A DNA stretch of 64,000 nt from Gemmatimonadota bacterium (GTDB lineage: Bacteria; JAAXHH01): NCBI GenBank assembly GCA_009838645.1, contig VXRC01000014.1:18444-82443 (forward strand), given 5' to 3'. The notes beneath the pieces are model-generated. The model worked only from the letters and a program-made list of their open reading frames with translations. It made no database searches and had not been told where the DNA came from. Positions 23,635-32,713 of this stretch are shown piece after piece (the stretch's first letter is position 1; each line of letters begins with the position of its first letter). Position numbers and translations under genes: made by a program.

Positions 23635-26532
23635 ATGGACACAGCCTGGCAGGAACAGATCGGGAAAGAGATCGACTGCGCGTTCCGATTCGACGAAACG
23701 GCCAGGGTCCTGTACAGCACGGACGCCAGCATCTACGAAATCCAGCCGCTGGGCGTCGCGTATCCGGCGCACGCGGACCAGGTCTCCCAACTCCTCCGGT
23801 TCGCCTACGAAAGAGGCATCCCCGTCACGCCCCGCGGCGGGGGCACCAGCCTGGGCGGCCAGGCGGTGGGCCGCAGCATACAGGTCGACTTCTCCCGGCA
23901 CATGAACCGGGTCCTCGAGGTCAACGTCGAGGAGCATTGGGCCAGAATCCAGCCCGGCGTGGTGCTCGACGAACTCAACGCCCACCTGAAACCGTTGGGA
24001 CTGCTCTTCGCCCCGGACGTCTCGCCGAGCAACCGGGCGAACGTCGGCGGCATGATCGGCAACAACTCCTGTGGTTCCCATTCCATCATTTACGGCAAGA
24101 CGATCGACCACGTCCTGGAACTCGACGTGGTCCTGAGCGACGGCACGCGGACGGTCTTCAAGCCGGTCGGCGACCGCGAATACGGCGAGAAGGCCGCACT
24201 CGGCGGCCTGGAGGGCCGGATCTACCGCGAAATCCGCCGCATTGCCCACGAGAACCGGGACGAGATCGAGGCCCAGTACCCCCGGATCATGCGGCGCGTG
24301 GGCGGATACAATCTGGACGAATTCACTGGAGAAGGTCCCTTCGACCCCTGCAAGATGATCGTCGGATCCGAGGGCACCCTGGCCGCCGTGACCGAGGCAC
24401 GCGTCAACCTGGTGCCGTTACCTGTGCATAAAGCCCTCAGCATCTGCCATTTCTCGGACCTTATCGAATCAATGGAAGCGACGGTCGAGATCCTGAAGAC
24501 CGATCCCTCGGCCGTGGAACTCACCGACAAGACCATACTGGACCTGGCCAAGGACTCCCCCGCGGCCGCCCATCAGCGGGACTTCATCGAAGGCGACCCG
24601 GAAGCCATCCTCATGGTCGAGTATTACGGGAAAACGGCCGAAGAGGTCACGGACCGCCTGGACGCCCTCGAATCCCTGCTCCGGGAGAAGCGCCTGGGCT
24701 ACGCCTGCGTCCGGGCCACGACCCCCGCCGCCCAGTCGAACGCCTGGGCCATACGCAAGGCGGGACTCGGGCTGCTGATGGGCATGAAGGGGGATACCAA
24801 GCCGGCGACTTTCGTGGAGGACACGGCGGTCTCGCCGGAGAAGCTTCCGGACTACATCCGCGACTTCCGCGATATCGTCCACAAGCACGGCACGGTGGCC
24901 TCCTACTACGCCCATGCCAGCGTGGGCACGATCCACATCCGGCCGCTCATCAATCTCAAGGAATCCGAGGGCATCGCGCGCATGCGGGCCATCGCCGAAG
25001 AAATCCGCGACCTGGTCCTGGCCTACGGCGGCGCGGTCAGTTCCGAGCACGGCGACGGACTCGTGCGGAGCGAATGGAACGAGCAGGTTTTCGGGCCGCG
25101 GCTGTACGAGGCCTTCAAGGCGGTCAAGGCCGTGTTCGACCCGAACGGCATCATGAATCCGGGCAAGATCATCGCGAACCAGAAGATGACGGACAACCTG
25201 CGATTCGGCCCGGCTTACCAGGCGGAAGAGATCAACACTTATTTCGATTTCTCGGGCGACGGCGGGTTCTCGCGGTCCATCGAGCTCTGCAACGGGGTCG
25301 GCGCCTGCCGCAAGAAGCTGGTGGGGACCATGTGCCCGTCCTATATCGCCACGCTCGACGAGGAGCACAGCACCCGGGGCCGCGCGAACGTGCTCCGGGC
25401 CGCCCTGTCGGGCAGGCTGGACGGGGAAGGGTTCACGAGCCGGCGGGTCTACGAAGCCCTCGACCTCTGCCTGGAGTGCAAGGGCTGCAAGGGCGAGTGT
25501 CCTTCCAACGTCGACATGGCCAAGATGAAGTACGAATTCCTCGCCCACTACTATGAGAAGCACGGGCTGCCCCTGCGCAACCGCCTGTTCGGCCGCATCG
25601 AAGCACTCAACCGGCTCGGTTCCGCCTTCGCACCGCTGAGCAACCGGATCGTGAACCATCCCTGGCATAAGCGGATCCTGGAACGGACGATCGGCGTGGA
25701 CAGGAGGCGGTCCCTGCCGGAGTTTGCCGAAGTTACCTTCGAACAGTGGTTCTATCAGCGCGGCCCCGGACGCGCCGATGACCGTGATCGGCCTACGGTC
25801 GTCTTCTTCCCGGACACCTTCGTCAACTACAGCGAGCCCCACATCGGCGTGGCCGCCGTGGAGGTACTCGAAGGCGCCGGATACCGCGTGGTGCTGGCCG
25901 AACCCCGCGCCTGCTGCGGCAGGCCCCTGATCTCGAAGGGCATGCTGCGCCAGGCCCGGGCAGCCGCCGAATACAATATCGCCCAGCTTGTCCGGTTTGT
26001 GGACCGCGGATGGACCATCGTGGGCTGTGAACCCAGCTGCGTCATGACGTTCCGGGACGACTACCGCGACCTCGTGGACGACCCGAGGGCCGACCGGCTC
26101 GCAGAGGGCATGCTCATGATCGACGAGTTCCTGGCCCGGGAACACGGGGCCGGCCGCCTTTCGCTTCCGGTCCGGCCCACCGGCCGGTCGATCAGCCTGC
26201 ACGGACACTGCCAGCAGAAGGCCATCGCCGGCACGGGTTCCACCGTGGCCGCCCTGGAACTGGTGCCCGGGTACGAGGTCACGACGTTGAATACCGGTTG
26301 CTGCGGCATGGCCGGCAGCTTCGGCTACGAACGGGAGCACTACGACCTGTCGATGAAAATCGGCGAAGACCGGCTCTTCCCCGCTATCCGTGCCGCCGAT
26401 GAAGGGACAGAATTCGCCGCGACGGGGACCTCCTGCCGGCACCAGATCGTCGACGGCACGGGCAGGACCGCCCTCCATCCCATCGTATTGATCAGAAATG
26501 CGCTCGGCGACCGACGGAGCATCCAGCGTTGA
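23635..26532 (+). CDS. Fused FAD-linked oxidase / iron-sulfur 2-hydroxyacid (D-lactate/glycolate-type) dehydrogenase
   Basis: 965 residues in three parts. An FAD_binding_4 (VAO-type) domain has VTPRGGGTSLGGQAVG and NRANVGGMIGNNSCG. An FAD-oxidase C domain ends GGAVSSEHGDGLVRSEWNE...FDPNGIMNPGKI. A ferredoxin-like part (NGVGACRK, CLECKGCKGECPSNVD) leads into a CCG region with RACCGRPLISKG, CEPSCVM and NTGCCGMAGSFGYE. This is the GlcD+GlcF-like or Dld/YdiJ-type architecture that oxidises D-2-hydroxyacids and passes electrons to the membrane pool. With glycerate kinase upstream, glycolate, D-lactate or D-glycerate are plausible substrates. Its stop overlaps the start of the next gene. Confidence 0.92.
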   Translation: MDTAWQEQIGKEIDCAFRFDETARVLYSTDASIYEIQPLGVAYPAHADQVSQLLRFAYERGIPVTPRGGGTSLGGQAVGRSIQVDFSRHMNRVLEVNVEEHWARIQPGVVLDELNAHLKPLGLLFAPDVSPSNRANVGGMIGNNSCGSHSIIYGKTIDHVLELDVVLSDGTRTVFKPVGDREYGEKAALGGLEGRIYREIRRIAHENRDEIEAQYPRIMRRVGGYNLDEFTGEGPFDPCKMIVGSEGTLAAVTEARVNLVPLPVHKALSICHFSDLIESMEATVEILKTDPSAVELTDKTILDLAKDSPAAAHQRDFIEGDPEAILMVEYYGKTAEEVTDRLDALESLLREKRLGYACVRATTPAAQSNAWAIRKAGLGLLMGMKGDTKPATFVEDTAVSPEKLPDYIRDFRDIVHKHGTVASYYAHASVGTIHIRPLINLKESEGIARMRAIAEEIRDLVLAYGGAVSSEHGDGLVRSEWNEQVFGPRLYEAFKAVKAVFDPNGIMNPGKIIANQKMTDNLRFGPAYQAEEINTYFDFSGDGGFSRSIELCNGVGACRKKLVGTMCPSYIATLDEEHSTRGRANVLRAALSGRLDGEGFTSRRVYEALDLCLECKGCKGECPSNVDMAKMKYEFLAHYYEKHGLPLRNRLFGRIEALNRLGSAFAPLSNRIVNHPWHKRILERTIGVDRRRSLPEFAEVTFEQWFYQRGPGRADDRDRPTVVFFPDTFVNYSEPHIGVAAVEVLEGAGYRVVLAEPRACCGRPLISKGMLRQARAAAEYNIAQLVRFVDRGWTIVGCEPSCVMTFRDDYRDLVDDPRADRLAEGMLMIDEFLAREHGAGRLSLPVRPTGRSISLHGHCQQKAIAGTGSTVAALELVPGYEVTTLNTGCCGMAGSFGYEREHYDLSMKIGEDRLFPAIRAADEGTEFAATGTSCRHQIVDGTGRTALHPIVLIRNALGDRRSIQR

Positions 26533-27179
26533 ACCGCGCCCCCTGTTTCTCCACTTTTTCCATCGTCGCCCTGGACCCCGATACGGGGGATCTCGGCGTG
26601 GCGACCCAGTCGAAGTATCTCGCCGTGGGATCCGTGGTCCCCTGGGCGCGGTTCAACGCCGGCGCCATCGCCACGCAGGCCTGGGCCAACGCGTCCTTCG
26701 GCCCCAGGGGGCTCGACCTGCTCGAACAGGACGTCGGCGCCATCGACACCCTCGAACGCCTGATCGAATCCGATGCCGGCCGGCAGTCCCGCCAGGTCGG
26801 CGTGGTGGATCTCGACGGCACGGCGGCGGCCTTCACGGGGGAGGAATGCCAGGAGTGGGCGGGGCACGTGACCGGTGGGGGCTACGTCTGCCTGGGAAAT
26901 ATCCTCGCGGGTGAAGAGGTGGTCGCCGTCATGGCGGAAACTTTCGAGGCACCCGGCGAGGAGGATTTCGCGGCGAATCTGCTCGCCGCGCTCACGGCCG
27001 GCCAGGATGCCGGCGGCGACCGGCGGGGCATGCAGTCGGCCGCCCTGCTCGTGGCGCGGGAAGGCGGGGGCTGCGGCGGTACATCCGACTTCCTCGTGGA
27101 CCTGCGGGTCGATGACCATGCCGATCCCATCGAGGAACTGAAGCGCCTGTACCTGCTCCATGGAAGGCTCAATCCATGA
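26529..27179 (+). CDS. DUF1028 (Ntn-hydrolase-like) protein
   Basis: 216 residues beginning at a TTG that overlaps the previous stop (TTGA). The sequence CFSTFSIVALDPDTGDLGVATQSKYLAVGSVVPWA and AGAIATQAWANASFGPRGLDLL is typical of DUF1028, as is the central GNILAGEEVVAVMAETFE. DUF1028 proteins have an Ntn-hydrolase-like look and uncertain function. Overlaps on both sides (TTGA before, ATGA after) indicate tight translational coupling with the dehydrogenase and the MFS transporter. Confidence 0.88.
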   Translation: MNRAPCFSTFSIVALDPDTGDLGVATQSKYLAVGSVVPWARFNAGAIATQAWANASFGPRGLDLLEQDVGAIDTLERLIESDAGRQSRQVGVVDLDGTAAAFTGEECQEWAGHVTGGGYVCLGNILAGEEVVAVMAETFEAPGEEDFAANLLAALTAGQDAGGDRRGMQSAALLVAREGGGCGGTSDFLVDLRVDDHADPIEELKRLYLLHGRLNP

Positions 27180-28381
27180 AGTCCGACATGCAGCGCGCCA
27201 AGCTCGTGCTGCTGACCGTGGTTCACTTCCTGGTGGACCTCTTCTCCTCCCTGCTGACACCGATTCTGCCCGCGCTCGTTACGCGGCTGCAACTCTCCCT
27301 TACGCAGGCCGGACTGCTCGCCGGCCTGCCGGCCATGACCTCCTCCCTGGTCCAACCTCTGATGGGTATCCTGGGGGACCGGATGGAGAAACGCTATTTC
27401 ATCATCCTCGGCCCGGTGTTCTGCGCCGTCTTCATGTCTGCCGTGGGACTGGCGCCCTCCTTTCTCGTGCTGCTACTGTTTATCATTCTGGGAGGGTTCG
27501 GCACCGCCAGTTTCCACCCGCAGAGCGTGTCCATGGCCGGCGACGTCAGCGGTTCGAGACGCGGTTACGGCGTGTCGCTTTTCATCGTCGGCGGAACCGC
27601 CGGTCTGGCGGCAAGCCCCTTTGTCGTGCCCCGCATCGTGGAGCGCTTCGGTCTCGAAAGCCTGGTCTGGCTCGCGGTTCCCACGGTAATCGCCGTATTG
27701 GCCATGGCCCGGGTCATCCCCATCCGCAATGAAGACCGCAGGATAACCCGCCTGGCCGATGTGGGCGCTTCATTCCGGCCGAATCTGTGGCCCATGGTCA
27801 ATCTCACGGTAGTGGGCATCATCCGGACGATCTCCGGGGTTGGTTTCGCCACTTTTTTCGTATTGCTGCTCAAGGATCGGGGCCTTACCCTGCAGCAGGG
27901 GGGCGACCTGCTCTTCGTCTTTCAGGGCGGCGCGGTGATCGGCGGGTTCGTCGGCGGCTGGCTTTCCGACCGGTTGGGACGGAGCCGCGTGATCTGGTCC
28001 ACGATCCTGTTTTCCACCCCCTTCCTGTTCGCATCGCTCTACGACACCGGGCCGATGCTTCCGGTCTGGCTGTTCCTGGGAGGATTCATGAACATGGCGT
28101 CCAATTCCGTTTCCGTCGCCATGGCCCAGGAACTCGTACCGGACAGCGCGGGAACGGCTTCCAGTTTTCCCATGGGATTCAGCTGGGGCGCGGCGGGTGG
28201 CGCGCTGATCGTCTTCGGCGGTATCGCGGACCGCATCGGCGTAGTGGCAACGCTTGAAGTACTGGCACTGATCCCGCTGGCCGCCGTGGCGCTGGCCCTG
28301 TTGCTGCCACCGGACCGCGAGTTCCGAAGGGCCGCTACCCGCGTGCGCAAGGCGGCCGCGGACTTTGAGAGAGTGACCTGA
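27176..28381 (+). CDS. Fosmidomycin-resistance-like MFS transporter
   Basis: 401 residues with about twelve hydrophobic spans. The N-terminus VVHFLVDLFSSLLTPILPAL, the loop QPLMGILGDRMEKRYFIILGP, GGFGTASFHPQSVSMAGD and VGGWLSDRLGRSRVIW are characteristic of the Fsr branch of the major facilitator superfamily. Members export small organic acids or drugs such as fosmidomycin; here the coupling (ATGA overlap) to DUF1028 and a 2-hydroxyacid dehydrogenase suggests a metabolite carrier. Direction and substrate are not known. Confidence 0.88.
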   Translation: MKSDMQRAKLVLLTVVHFLVDLFSSLLTPILPALVTRLQLSLTQAGLLAGLPAMTSSLVQPLMGILGDRMEKRYFIILGPVFCAVFMSAVGLAPSFLVLLLFIILGGFGTASFHPQSVSMAGDVSGSRRGYGVSLFIVGGTAGLAASPFVVPRIVERFGLESLVWLAVPTVIAVLAMARVIPIRNEDRRITRLADVGASFRPNLWPMVNLTVVGIIRTISGVGFATFFVLLLKDRGLTLQQGGDLLFVFQGGAVIGGFVGGWLSDRLGRSRVIWSTILFSTPFLFASLYDTGPMLPVWLFLGGFMNMASNSVSVAMAQELVPDSAGTASSFPMGFSWGAAGGALIVFGGIADRIGVVATLEVLALIPLAAVALALLLPPDREFRRAATRVRKAAADFERVT

Positions 28382-28470
28382 TCCCGTCAAGTTGTGGAAG
28401 CAGGGGTCGTTGCATCGAAATCGTATCCGGGGATGGCCGGCAGCACCCCGTGGTTTCAAGGAGGGCCTTC

Positions 28471-28863
28471 ATGTCTGACCGTGTCGTGCGCCTGACCGAA
28501 TTATCTGCGCTGGACGAGGCCATCGCCTCATCGACCGAACGTCCCGTCTTCGTTTACAAGCACAGTACAGTCTGCCCGGTGAGCGCCCGGGCCGCCGATC
28601 ATTACCACGATTTCGCGGACGATTTCGCGGACATGGACACGAACGGAGACGGGGACGGGGACACCGACGAGAACGCGTCCACGCCGCTGTTCACCCAGGT
28701 CATGGTCATCGAGAACCGGAATCTCTCCAATGAGATCGAATCCCGCCTGGGTATCAGGCACGAGTCGCCGCAGCTGCTGCTGGTCCGGGACGGGAAAGTG
28801 ACCTGGCACGCTTCCCATTTTTCCATCACAGGCAAGGACATAAAGAACGCGCTGGAGGACTGA
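28471..28863 (+). CDS. YtxJ/BrxC-type monothiol bacilliredoxin with an acidic insert
   Basis: 130 residues from the ATG at 28471, with AAGGAGG 8 bases ahead. It matches the YtxJ family: VFVYKHSTVCPVSARAADH with the single redox Cys, ENRNLSNEIESRLGIRHESPQLLLVRDGKVTWHASHFSITGKDIKNAL. The family removes bacillithiol from mixed disulfides in the cytoplasm. Unlike typical members, about 18 extra residues lie in the middle, DMDTNGDGDGDTDE, which place Asp/Asn and Glu much like an EF-hand loop. It sits 3 bp before the amino-acid oxidase gene. Bacillithiol synthesis genes are not in the window. Confidence 0.85.
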   Translation: MSDRVVRLTELSALDEAIASSTERPVFVYKHSTVCPVSARAADHYHDFADDFADMDTNGDGDGDTDENASTPLFTQVMVIENRNLSNEIESRLGIRHESPQLLLVRDGKVTWHASHFSITGKDIKNALED

Positions 28864-28866
28864 GCC

Positions 28867-30117
28867 ATGTCGAGACGGGCCGTCATAGTCGGCGCGGGGG
28901 TGATCGGCCTCAGCACGGCCTACCATCTGGCCCGCAAGTCGTACGGAAGCGTCACGGTCGTCGAGAAGGGACGCGTGGGAGACGGCGCCAGCAGCCGGGC
29001 CGCCGGGATCATTACCGGGCTGCTTTGGTCGGAAACCGGCGTCCTGGCCCGCAAGATCAGCCTGACCCGGTTCAGGGAACTGTCCGGGGAACTGGATGGC
29101 TACCGGTACCAGGATGTGGGTTGCCTGAACGTGTTCGACGCGGCGAGCTGGCCGGAACGGGAACGGCTGCTGCCCCTGTACGACCGCCTGGGCGTGGAAT
29201 ACACGATCATGAACCAAACCGAGATGGCCGCGGCCTGGCCGGACCTGGCGCTGACCGGTGAGCCGGTCGGGCTTTTCGATCCCCTGGGCGGCTACAGCGA
29301 ACCGGATCACTACCTCCCGGCCCTGGCGGATGGTTGCCGCGCCCTGGGCGTGGAGATCAGGGAAGGGTGCATGGTCTCCGACTTCATCGTGGATGGGGGA
29401 CGCATGGCGGGCGTCGTCGCCGATGGAAGGCGCATCGAGGCCGATGCCGTGGTGAGTACGGTTCACGTCTGGACCCTGAAGGTTCTGGAAACCATCGGAC
29501 TGCAGCTGCCCCTGAAGTCCTTCGTGCACCAGCGTTACGTCACGGTGCCGCTGCCCGCCCCGGTCCGGATCCCGGCGGTCAACGCCAATCCCTACGGGGG
29601 ATATCTCCGGCCGCATTACGGACAGCGCTTGCTTGCGGGCATCGAGAACCCCGAGGCGCCGGAGTTTCGCGTACCCGGCCGCGATTTCCTGATGTCGACG
29701 ATTGCCCCGCCGCCCGGGCTTGACGAGGCCGCGCGGGAAAACCTGCTCCCGCTCGTTCCCGTGGCCGGCCGTGCGGGCCGAGTGGGCTCGACCGGACGGA
29801 CGGGAAGGGGCGATTATACCGGCTGGGAAATCGAGAAGGCGGGCCTGCTGTCCTTCTCCGCGGATGGCGAACCGGTGCTCGGACCCGTTGAGCGCTTCCC
29901 GGGGCTGTACGTAGGCGTCGCCTTTCATTCCGGTGGCTTCGCCTACAACCCGGCGGCCGGCGTATTGCTGGCGGGATGCGTCGCGGACGGACGGCCCGAA
30001 ATCGATATTGGGGATTTTTCGCCGAACCGGTTCGATCCACAAGAGACGGAAGCGTACAACCGGACCCGGATCACCCACGGTGAATACAGCCTGCCGGGGC
30101 AATCACGTAGGCATTGA
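28867..30117 (+). CDS. FAD-dependent oxidoreductase, DAO family (glycine/sarcosine oxidase-like)
   Basis: 416 residues with the N-terminal dinucleotide fold AVIVGAGVIGLSTAYHLA and the DAO-typical ASSRAAGIITGLLW segment after the second strand. The C-terminus has GLYVGVAFHSGGFAYNPAAG, the second FAD-contact region. Substrates in this family are N-methyl- or D-amino acids. A short arginine/glycine-rich insert (GRAGRVGSTGRTGRGDYTG) interrupts the late part and looks repeat-derived. It is 3 bp after the bacilliredoxin gene and its stop is touched by a TTG of the mutY frame. Confidence 0.87.
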   Translation: MSRRAVIVGAGVIGLSTAYHLARKSYGSVTVVEKGRVGDGASSRAAGIITGLLWSETGVLARKISLTRFRELSGELDGYRYQDVGCLNVFDAASWPERERLLPLYDRLGVEYTIMNQTEMAAAWPDLALTGEPVGLFDPLGGYSEPDHYLPALADGCRALGVEIREGCMVSDFIVDGGRMAGVVADGRRIEADAVVSTVHVWTLKVLETIGLQLPLKSFVHQRYVTVPLPAPVRIPAVNANPYGGYLRPHYGQRLLAGIENPEAPEFRVPGRDFLMSTIAPPPGLDEAARENLLPLVPVAGRAGRVGSTGRTGRGDYTGWEIEKAGLLSFSADGEPVLGPVERFPGLYVGVAFHSGGFAYNPAAGVLLAGCVADGRPEIDIGDFSPNRFDPQETEAYNRTRITHGEYSLPGQSRRH

Positions 30118-30134
30118 CAGCAAGGCGCGTGACC

Positions 30135-31265
30135 ATGGACGCGAAATCGGATTTTCGCTTGAACGCCAGGCAGATCGACGCGTTCCGCCGCGCCCTGCTC
30201 GACTGGTACGGCGAGCACCAGCGGGACTTGCCGTGGCGGCGGACCTGTGACCCCTACGCGGTCTGGGTATCTGAAATCATGCTCCAGCAGACGCGGGTAG
30301 ATCAGGTACGGCCCTACTACGACCGGTTCATGGATCGTTTCCCCACGGTAGAGCACCTCGGCAAGGCCTCGCTCGAGGACGTCCTGAAGGCATGGGAAGG
30401 CATGGGGTACTACGCCAGGGCGAGGAACCTGCATCGGGCCGCCCGCCGGGTCGTCGACGAACACGGCGGGCAGATACCCGACGATCCCGCACGGATCTCG
30501 GACCTGCCGGGCATCGGGCCCTACACGGCTGCCGCCATATCGAGCATCGCCTTCGGAAGGGATTGTCCGGTCGTCGATGGCAATGTCGTTCGCGTATTGA
30601 GCCGCCTGTTCCACCTGACCGATACCCCGGCTTCCTCAGCGGCAAGAAAGAGAATAGACGGCCTCGCCGGGCGACTCCTCGCCAGGGGCCGGGCGGGCAA
30701 CTTCAACCAGGCCATGATGGAACTGGGGGCCAAGATTTGCACGCCGCGCAAACCCCGTTGCGGTGAATGTCCCGTGAACCCGTTTTGCGAAGCCCGAAAA
30801 ACGTTGCCGGACCCTGCGGTGCTGCCGCGTAAAAAGCCGCGCCCGCAACGACCTCACCATCGTGTCGTGGCCGGCATCGTGCGCCGGAACGACGAGGTGC
30901 TGATCGTCCGGCGGCCGACGGACGGCCTGCTGGGTGGACTATGGGAGTTCCCGGGCGGAATCGTCGGTAAAGGGGTCGATGGGGAAACATTTCTGGCAGA
31001 AGAAATGAAAAACACGCTGGGGATCGGCATTCGTGTCGATCGCTCCGTTGCCACCCTGCGACATGCCTTTACCCATTTCGAGATGACGCTGCAGGGCTAC
31101 AACTGTTCGCATCTTCAAGGGGTAGTCCGCCATCGCGACGGAAACGAATGCCGATGGGTACGGTTCGAAGACCTCGGCCGTTTCGCCTTCCCCAGGGCCT
31201 ATCGGCGCCTGATCGAAGCCGCGGCAAAGGTCCGAGAAGTCCGGGAGCCTGCCGGTTCCACATAA
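30135..31265 (+). CDS. mutY: A/G-specific adenine DNA glycosylase MutY
   Basis: About 376 residues from the ATG at 30135 (a TTG at 30114 overlapping the previous stop is an alternative). The HhH-GPD core has PWRRTCDPYAVWVSEIMLQQTRV with the catalytic Glu, LPGIGPYTAAAISSIAFG and the catalytic Asp in CPVVDGNVVRVLSR. The iron-sulfur loop is intact: C-x6-C-x2-C-x5-C in CTPRKPRCGECPVNPFC. The NUDIX-like C-terminal 8-oxoG-reading domain is present (LLGGLWEFPGGIVG, HAFTHFEMTLQGY). It removes adenine opposite 8-oxoguanine. It faces recA across a hairpin. Confidence 0.96.
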   Translation: MDAKSDFRLNARQIDAFRRALLDWYGEHQRDLPWRRTCDPYAVWVSEIMLQQTRVDQVRPYYDRFMDRFPTVEHLGKASLEDVLKAWEGMGYYARARNLHRAARRVVDEHGGQIPDDPARISDLPGIGPYTAAAISSIAFGRDCPVVDGNVVRVLSRLFHLTDTPASSAARKRIDGLAGRLLARGRAGNFNQAMMELGAKICTPRKPRCGECPVNPFCEARKTLPDPAVLPRKKPRPQRPHHRVVAGIVRRNDEVLIVRRPTDGLLGGLWEFPGGIVGKGVDGETFLAEEMKNTLGIGIRVDRSVATLRHAFTHFEMTLQGYNCSHLQGVVRHRDGNECRWVRFEDLGRFAFPRAYRRLIEAAAKVREVREPAGST

Positions 31266-31274
31266 AGCATAGCG

Positions 31275-31306
31275 CGCGCCGGACAGGTCCTACCCCATCC
31301 GGCGCG
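31275..31306. terminator. Hairpin between convergent mutY and recA
   Basis: A perfect 9-bp stem (CGCGCCGGA at 31275-31283, TCCGGCGCG at 31298-31306) with a 14-base loop lies in the 67-bp gap between convergent stops. No T-run follows on either side, so intrinsic termination is plausible but not proven. Confidence 0.5.
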
Positions 31307-31332
31307 GCCTACTACCTGGCGCCACCGCCTTT

Positions 31333-32412
31333 TCAGCGCCGCTTCACCGAGGATTCGGGACGGGCGGCCGGTTTCCCGGCGACTCCGTTGTTTTCGACCG
31401 ATTCGTCCTGGTCCGGAGGTGCGAATATCGCACGGACTTTCTCTTCGATCTCTACGGCGAGGTCCCGCTGTTCCCTGAGCAGTTGCCGCACGTTCTCGCG
31501 GCCCTGCCCGAGCCTTTCGTCACTATAGGAAAACCAGGTCCCGCTCTTTTCTATGATGCCGTTATTGACCCCGAGTTCGATCAGGTCGCTCTCTTTGGAG
31601 ATCCCTTCCCCGTAGATGATATCGAACTGCGCCTCGCGGAAGGGCGCCGCCAGCTTGTTCTTCTTTACGGTACCCCGTACCTGGATGCCCGCCGAGGCGT
31701 CGTCCCCCTTGATGTTCCCGATCCTGCGCACCTCGATCCGGACCGAGGAATAGAACTTCAGGGCCAGCCCTCCGGTCGTCGTTTCCGGATTGCCGTACAT
31801 CACCCCGATTTTCTGGCGGATCTGGTTGATGAAGATCAGGCAGGTCCTGGACCGGTTGATCACCGAGGTCAGCTTTCGCAGCGCCTGCGACATCAGGCGG
31901 GCCTGCAGGCCGACATGGGAATCACCCATTTCTCCTTCAATTTCCGCCCTCGGAACGAGCGCGGCGACCGAGTCGATGACGATCACGTCCACACCGCCGC
32001 TGCGGACCAGGATCTCGGCCACGTCGAGGGCCTGCTCGCCCGTATCCGGCTGATGGATGAGCAGTTTGTCCATGTCCACGCCGAGGGCCCGCGCGTAGCG
32101 GATGTCCAGCGCGTGTTCCGCGTCGATGAAGGCGGCCATTCCGCCCAGTTTCTGCGCCTCGGCCACGATATGCTTGGCCAGCGTGGTCTTACCGGAGGAC
32201 TCGTTTCCGTAGATCTCCACCACGCGCCCACGGGGCACGCCGCCGATGCCCAACGCCAGATCGAGGGTCAGGGATCCCGTGGGTATGGACTCGACGGACA
32301 GTTGGGGGTTCTCGTCTCCCATCCTGATGATGGAACCCTTGCCGAACTGCCGCTCTATTTGCGATATGGCGCCGCTCAGCGCCTTCTCCCTTCCCGGATC
32401 GTTATCGTTCAT
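31333..32412 (-). CDS. recA: Recombinase RecA
   Basis: 359 residues from the ATG at 32412, preceded by GGGGAGA; the frame is open to 32481 but that part overlaps the promoter. Marks: [81 protein letters not shown] and [22 protein letters not shown]. Walker A reads GNESSGKTT where nearly all RecA proteins have GPESSGKT, a Pro-to-Asn change. The C-terminal tail is short and not strongly acidic (ending SSVKRR). RecA drives homologous recombination and the SOS response. An inverted repeat lies on its promoter. Confidence 0.98.
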   Translation of the reverse strand: MNDNDPGREKALSGAISQIERQFGKGSIIRMGDENPQLSVESIPTGSLTLDLALGIGGVPRGRVVEIYGNESSGKTTLAKHIVAEAQKLGGMAAFIDAEHALDIRYARALGVDMDKLLIHQPDTGEQALDVAEILVRSGGVDVIVIDSVAALVPRAEIEGEMGDSHVGLQARLMSQALRKLTSVINRSRTCLIFINQIRQKIGVMYGNPETTTGGLALKFYSSVRIEVRRIGNIKGDDASAGIQVRGTVKKNKLAAPFREAQFDIIYGEGISKESDLIELGVNNGIIEKSGTWFSYSDERLGQGRENVRQLLREQRDLAVEIEEKVRAIFAPPDQDESVENNGVAGKPAARPESSVKRR

Positions 32413-32451
32413 GTCCGCGATCTCCCCTTCGTTGATGCATGTGGACGTTTT

Positions 32452-32495
32452 TTTGGCATACCTGTCCAATATGCCAAACATTTGTGTAGTGTCAA
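32452..32495 (-). promoter_or_regulatory. recA promoter with overlapping inverted-repeat operator
   Basis: Read on the minus strand, a perfect TTGACA -35 (32495-32490) is followed after 18 bp by TATTGG as the likely -10 (32471-32466). A perfect 9-9-9 inverted repeat covers the -10 and the start region: TTTGGCATA at 32452-32460, 9-bp spacer, TATGCCAAA at 32470-32478. This is where an SOS repressor would sit; the sequence is neither the E. coli CTGT-N8-ACAG box nor the Bacillus GAAC-N4-GTTC box. The remaining bases up to 32713 hold nothing else I can name. Confidence 0.6.
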
Positions 32496-32713
32496 GCGAA
32501 TTTCGTTTGACTAAATGAAATGGTCGTAAACCGGGTGAGGAATCTTGAGAAAAAGTATTCCCGAACGACCTGGAAGTAAAGTAATTTCGCGCCGATCCGG
32601 CCTGTCGTCGCGCGCATGGAAAAAAAGGGAGAGAAAGGGCTTCGAAAGCCGTATATTGTAACTATATACCCCTTTCGCCGCCGCCGGACCAGACGAGTGG
32701 AGCGGAGCGTGGA

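Noticed and set aside
32413..32481. Longer RecA start at 32481
   Set aside because: The extra residues are encoded by the promoter and operator region. The ATG at 32412 has GGGGAGA and gives the normal RecA N-terminus.
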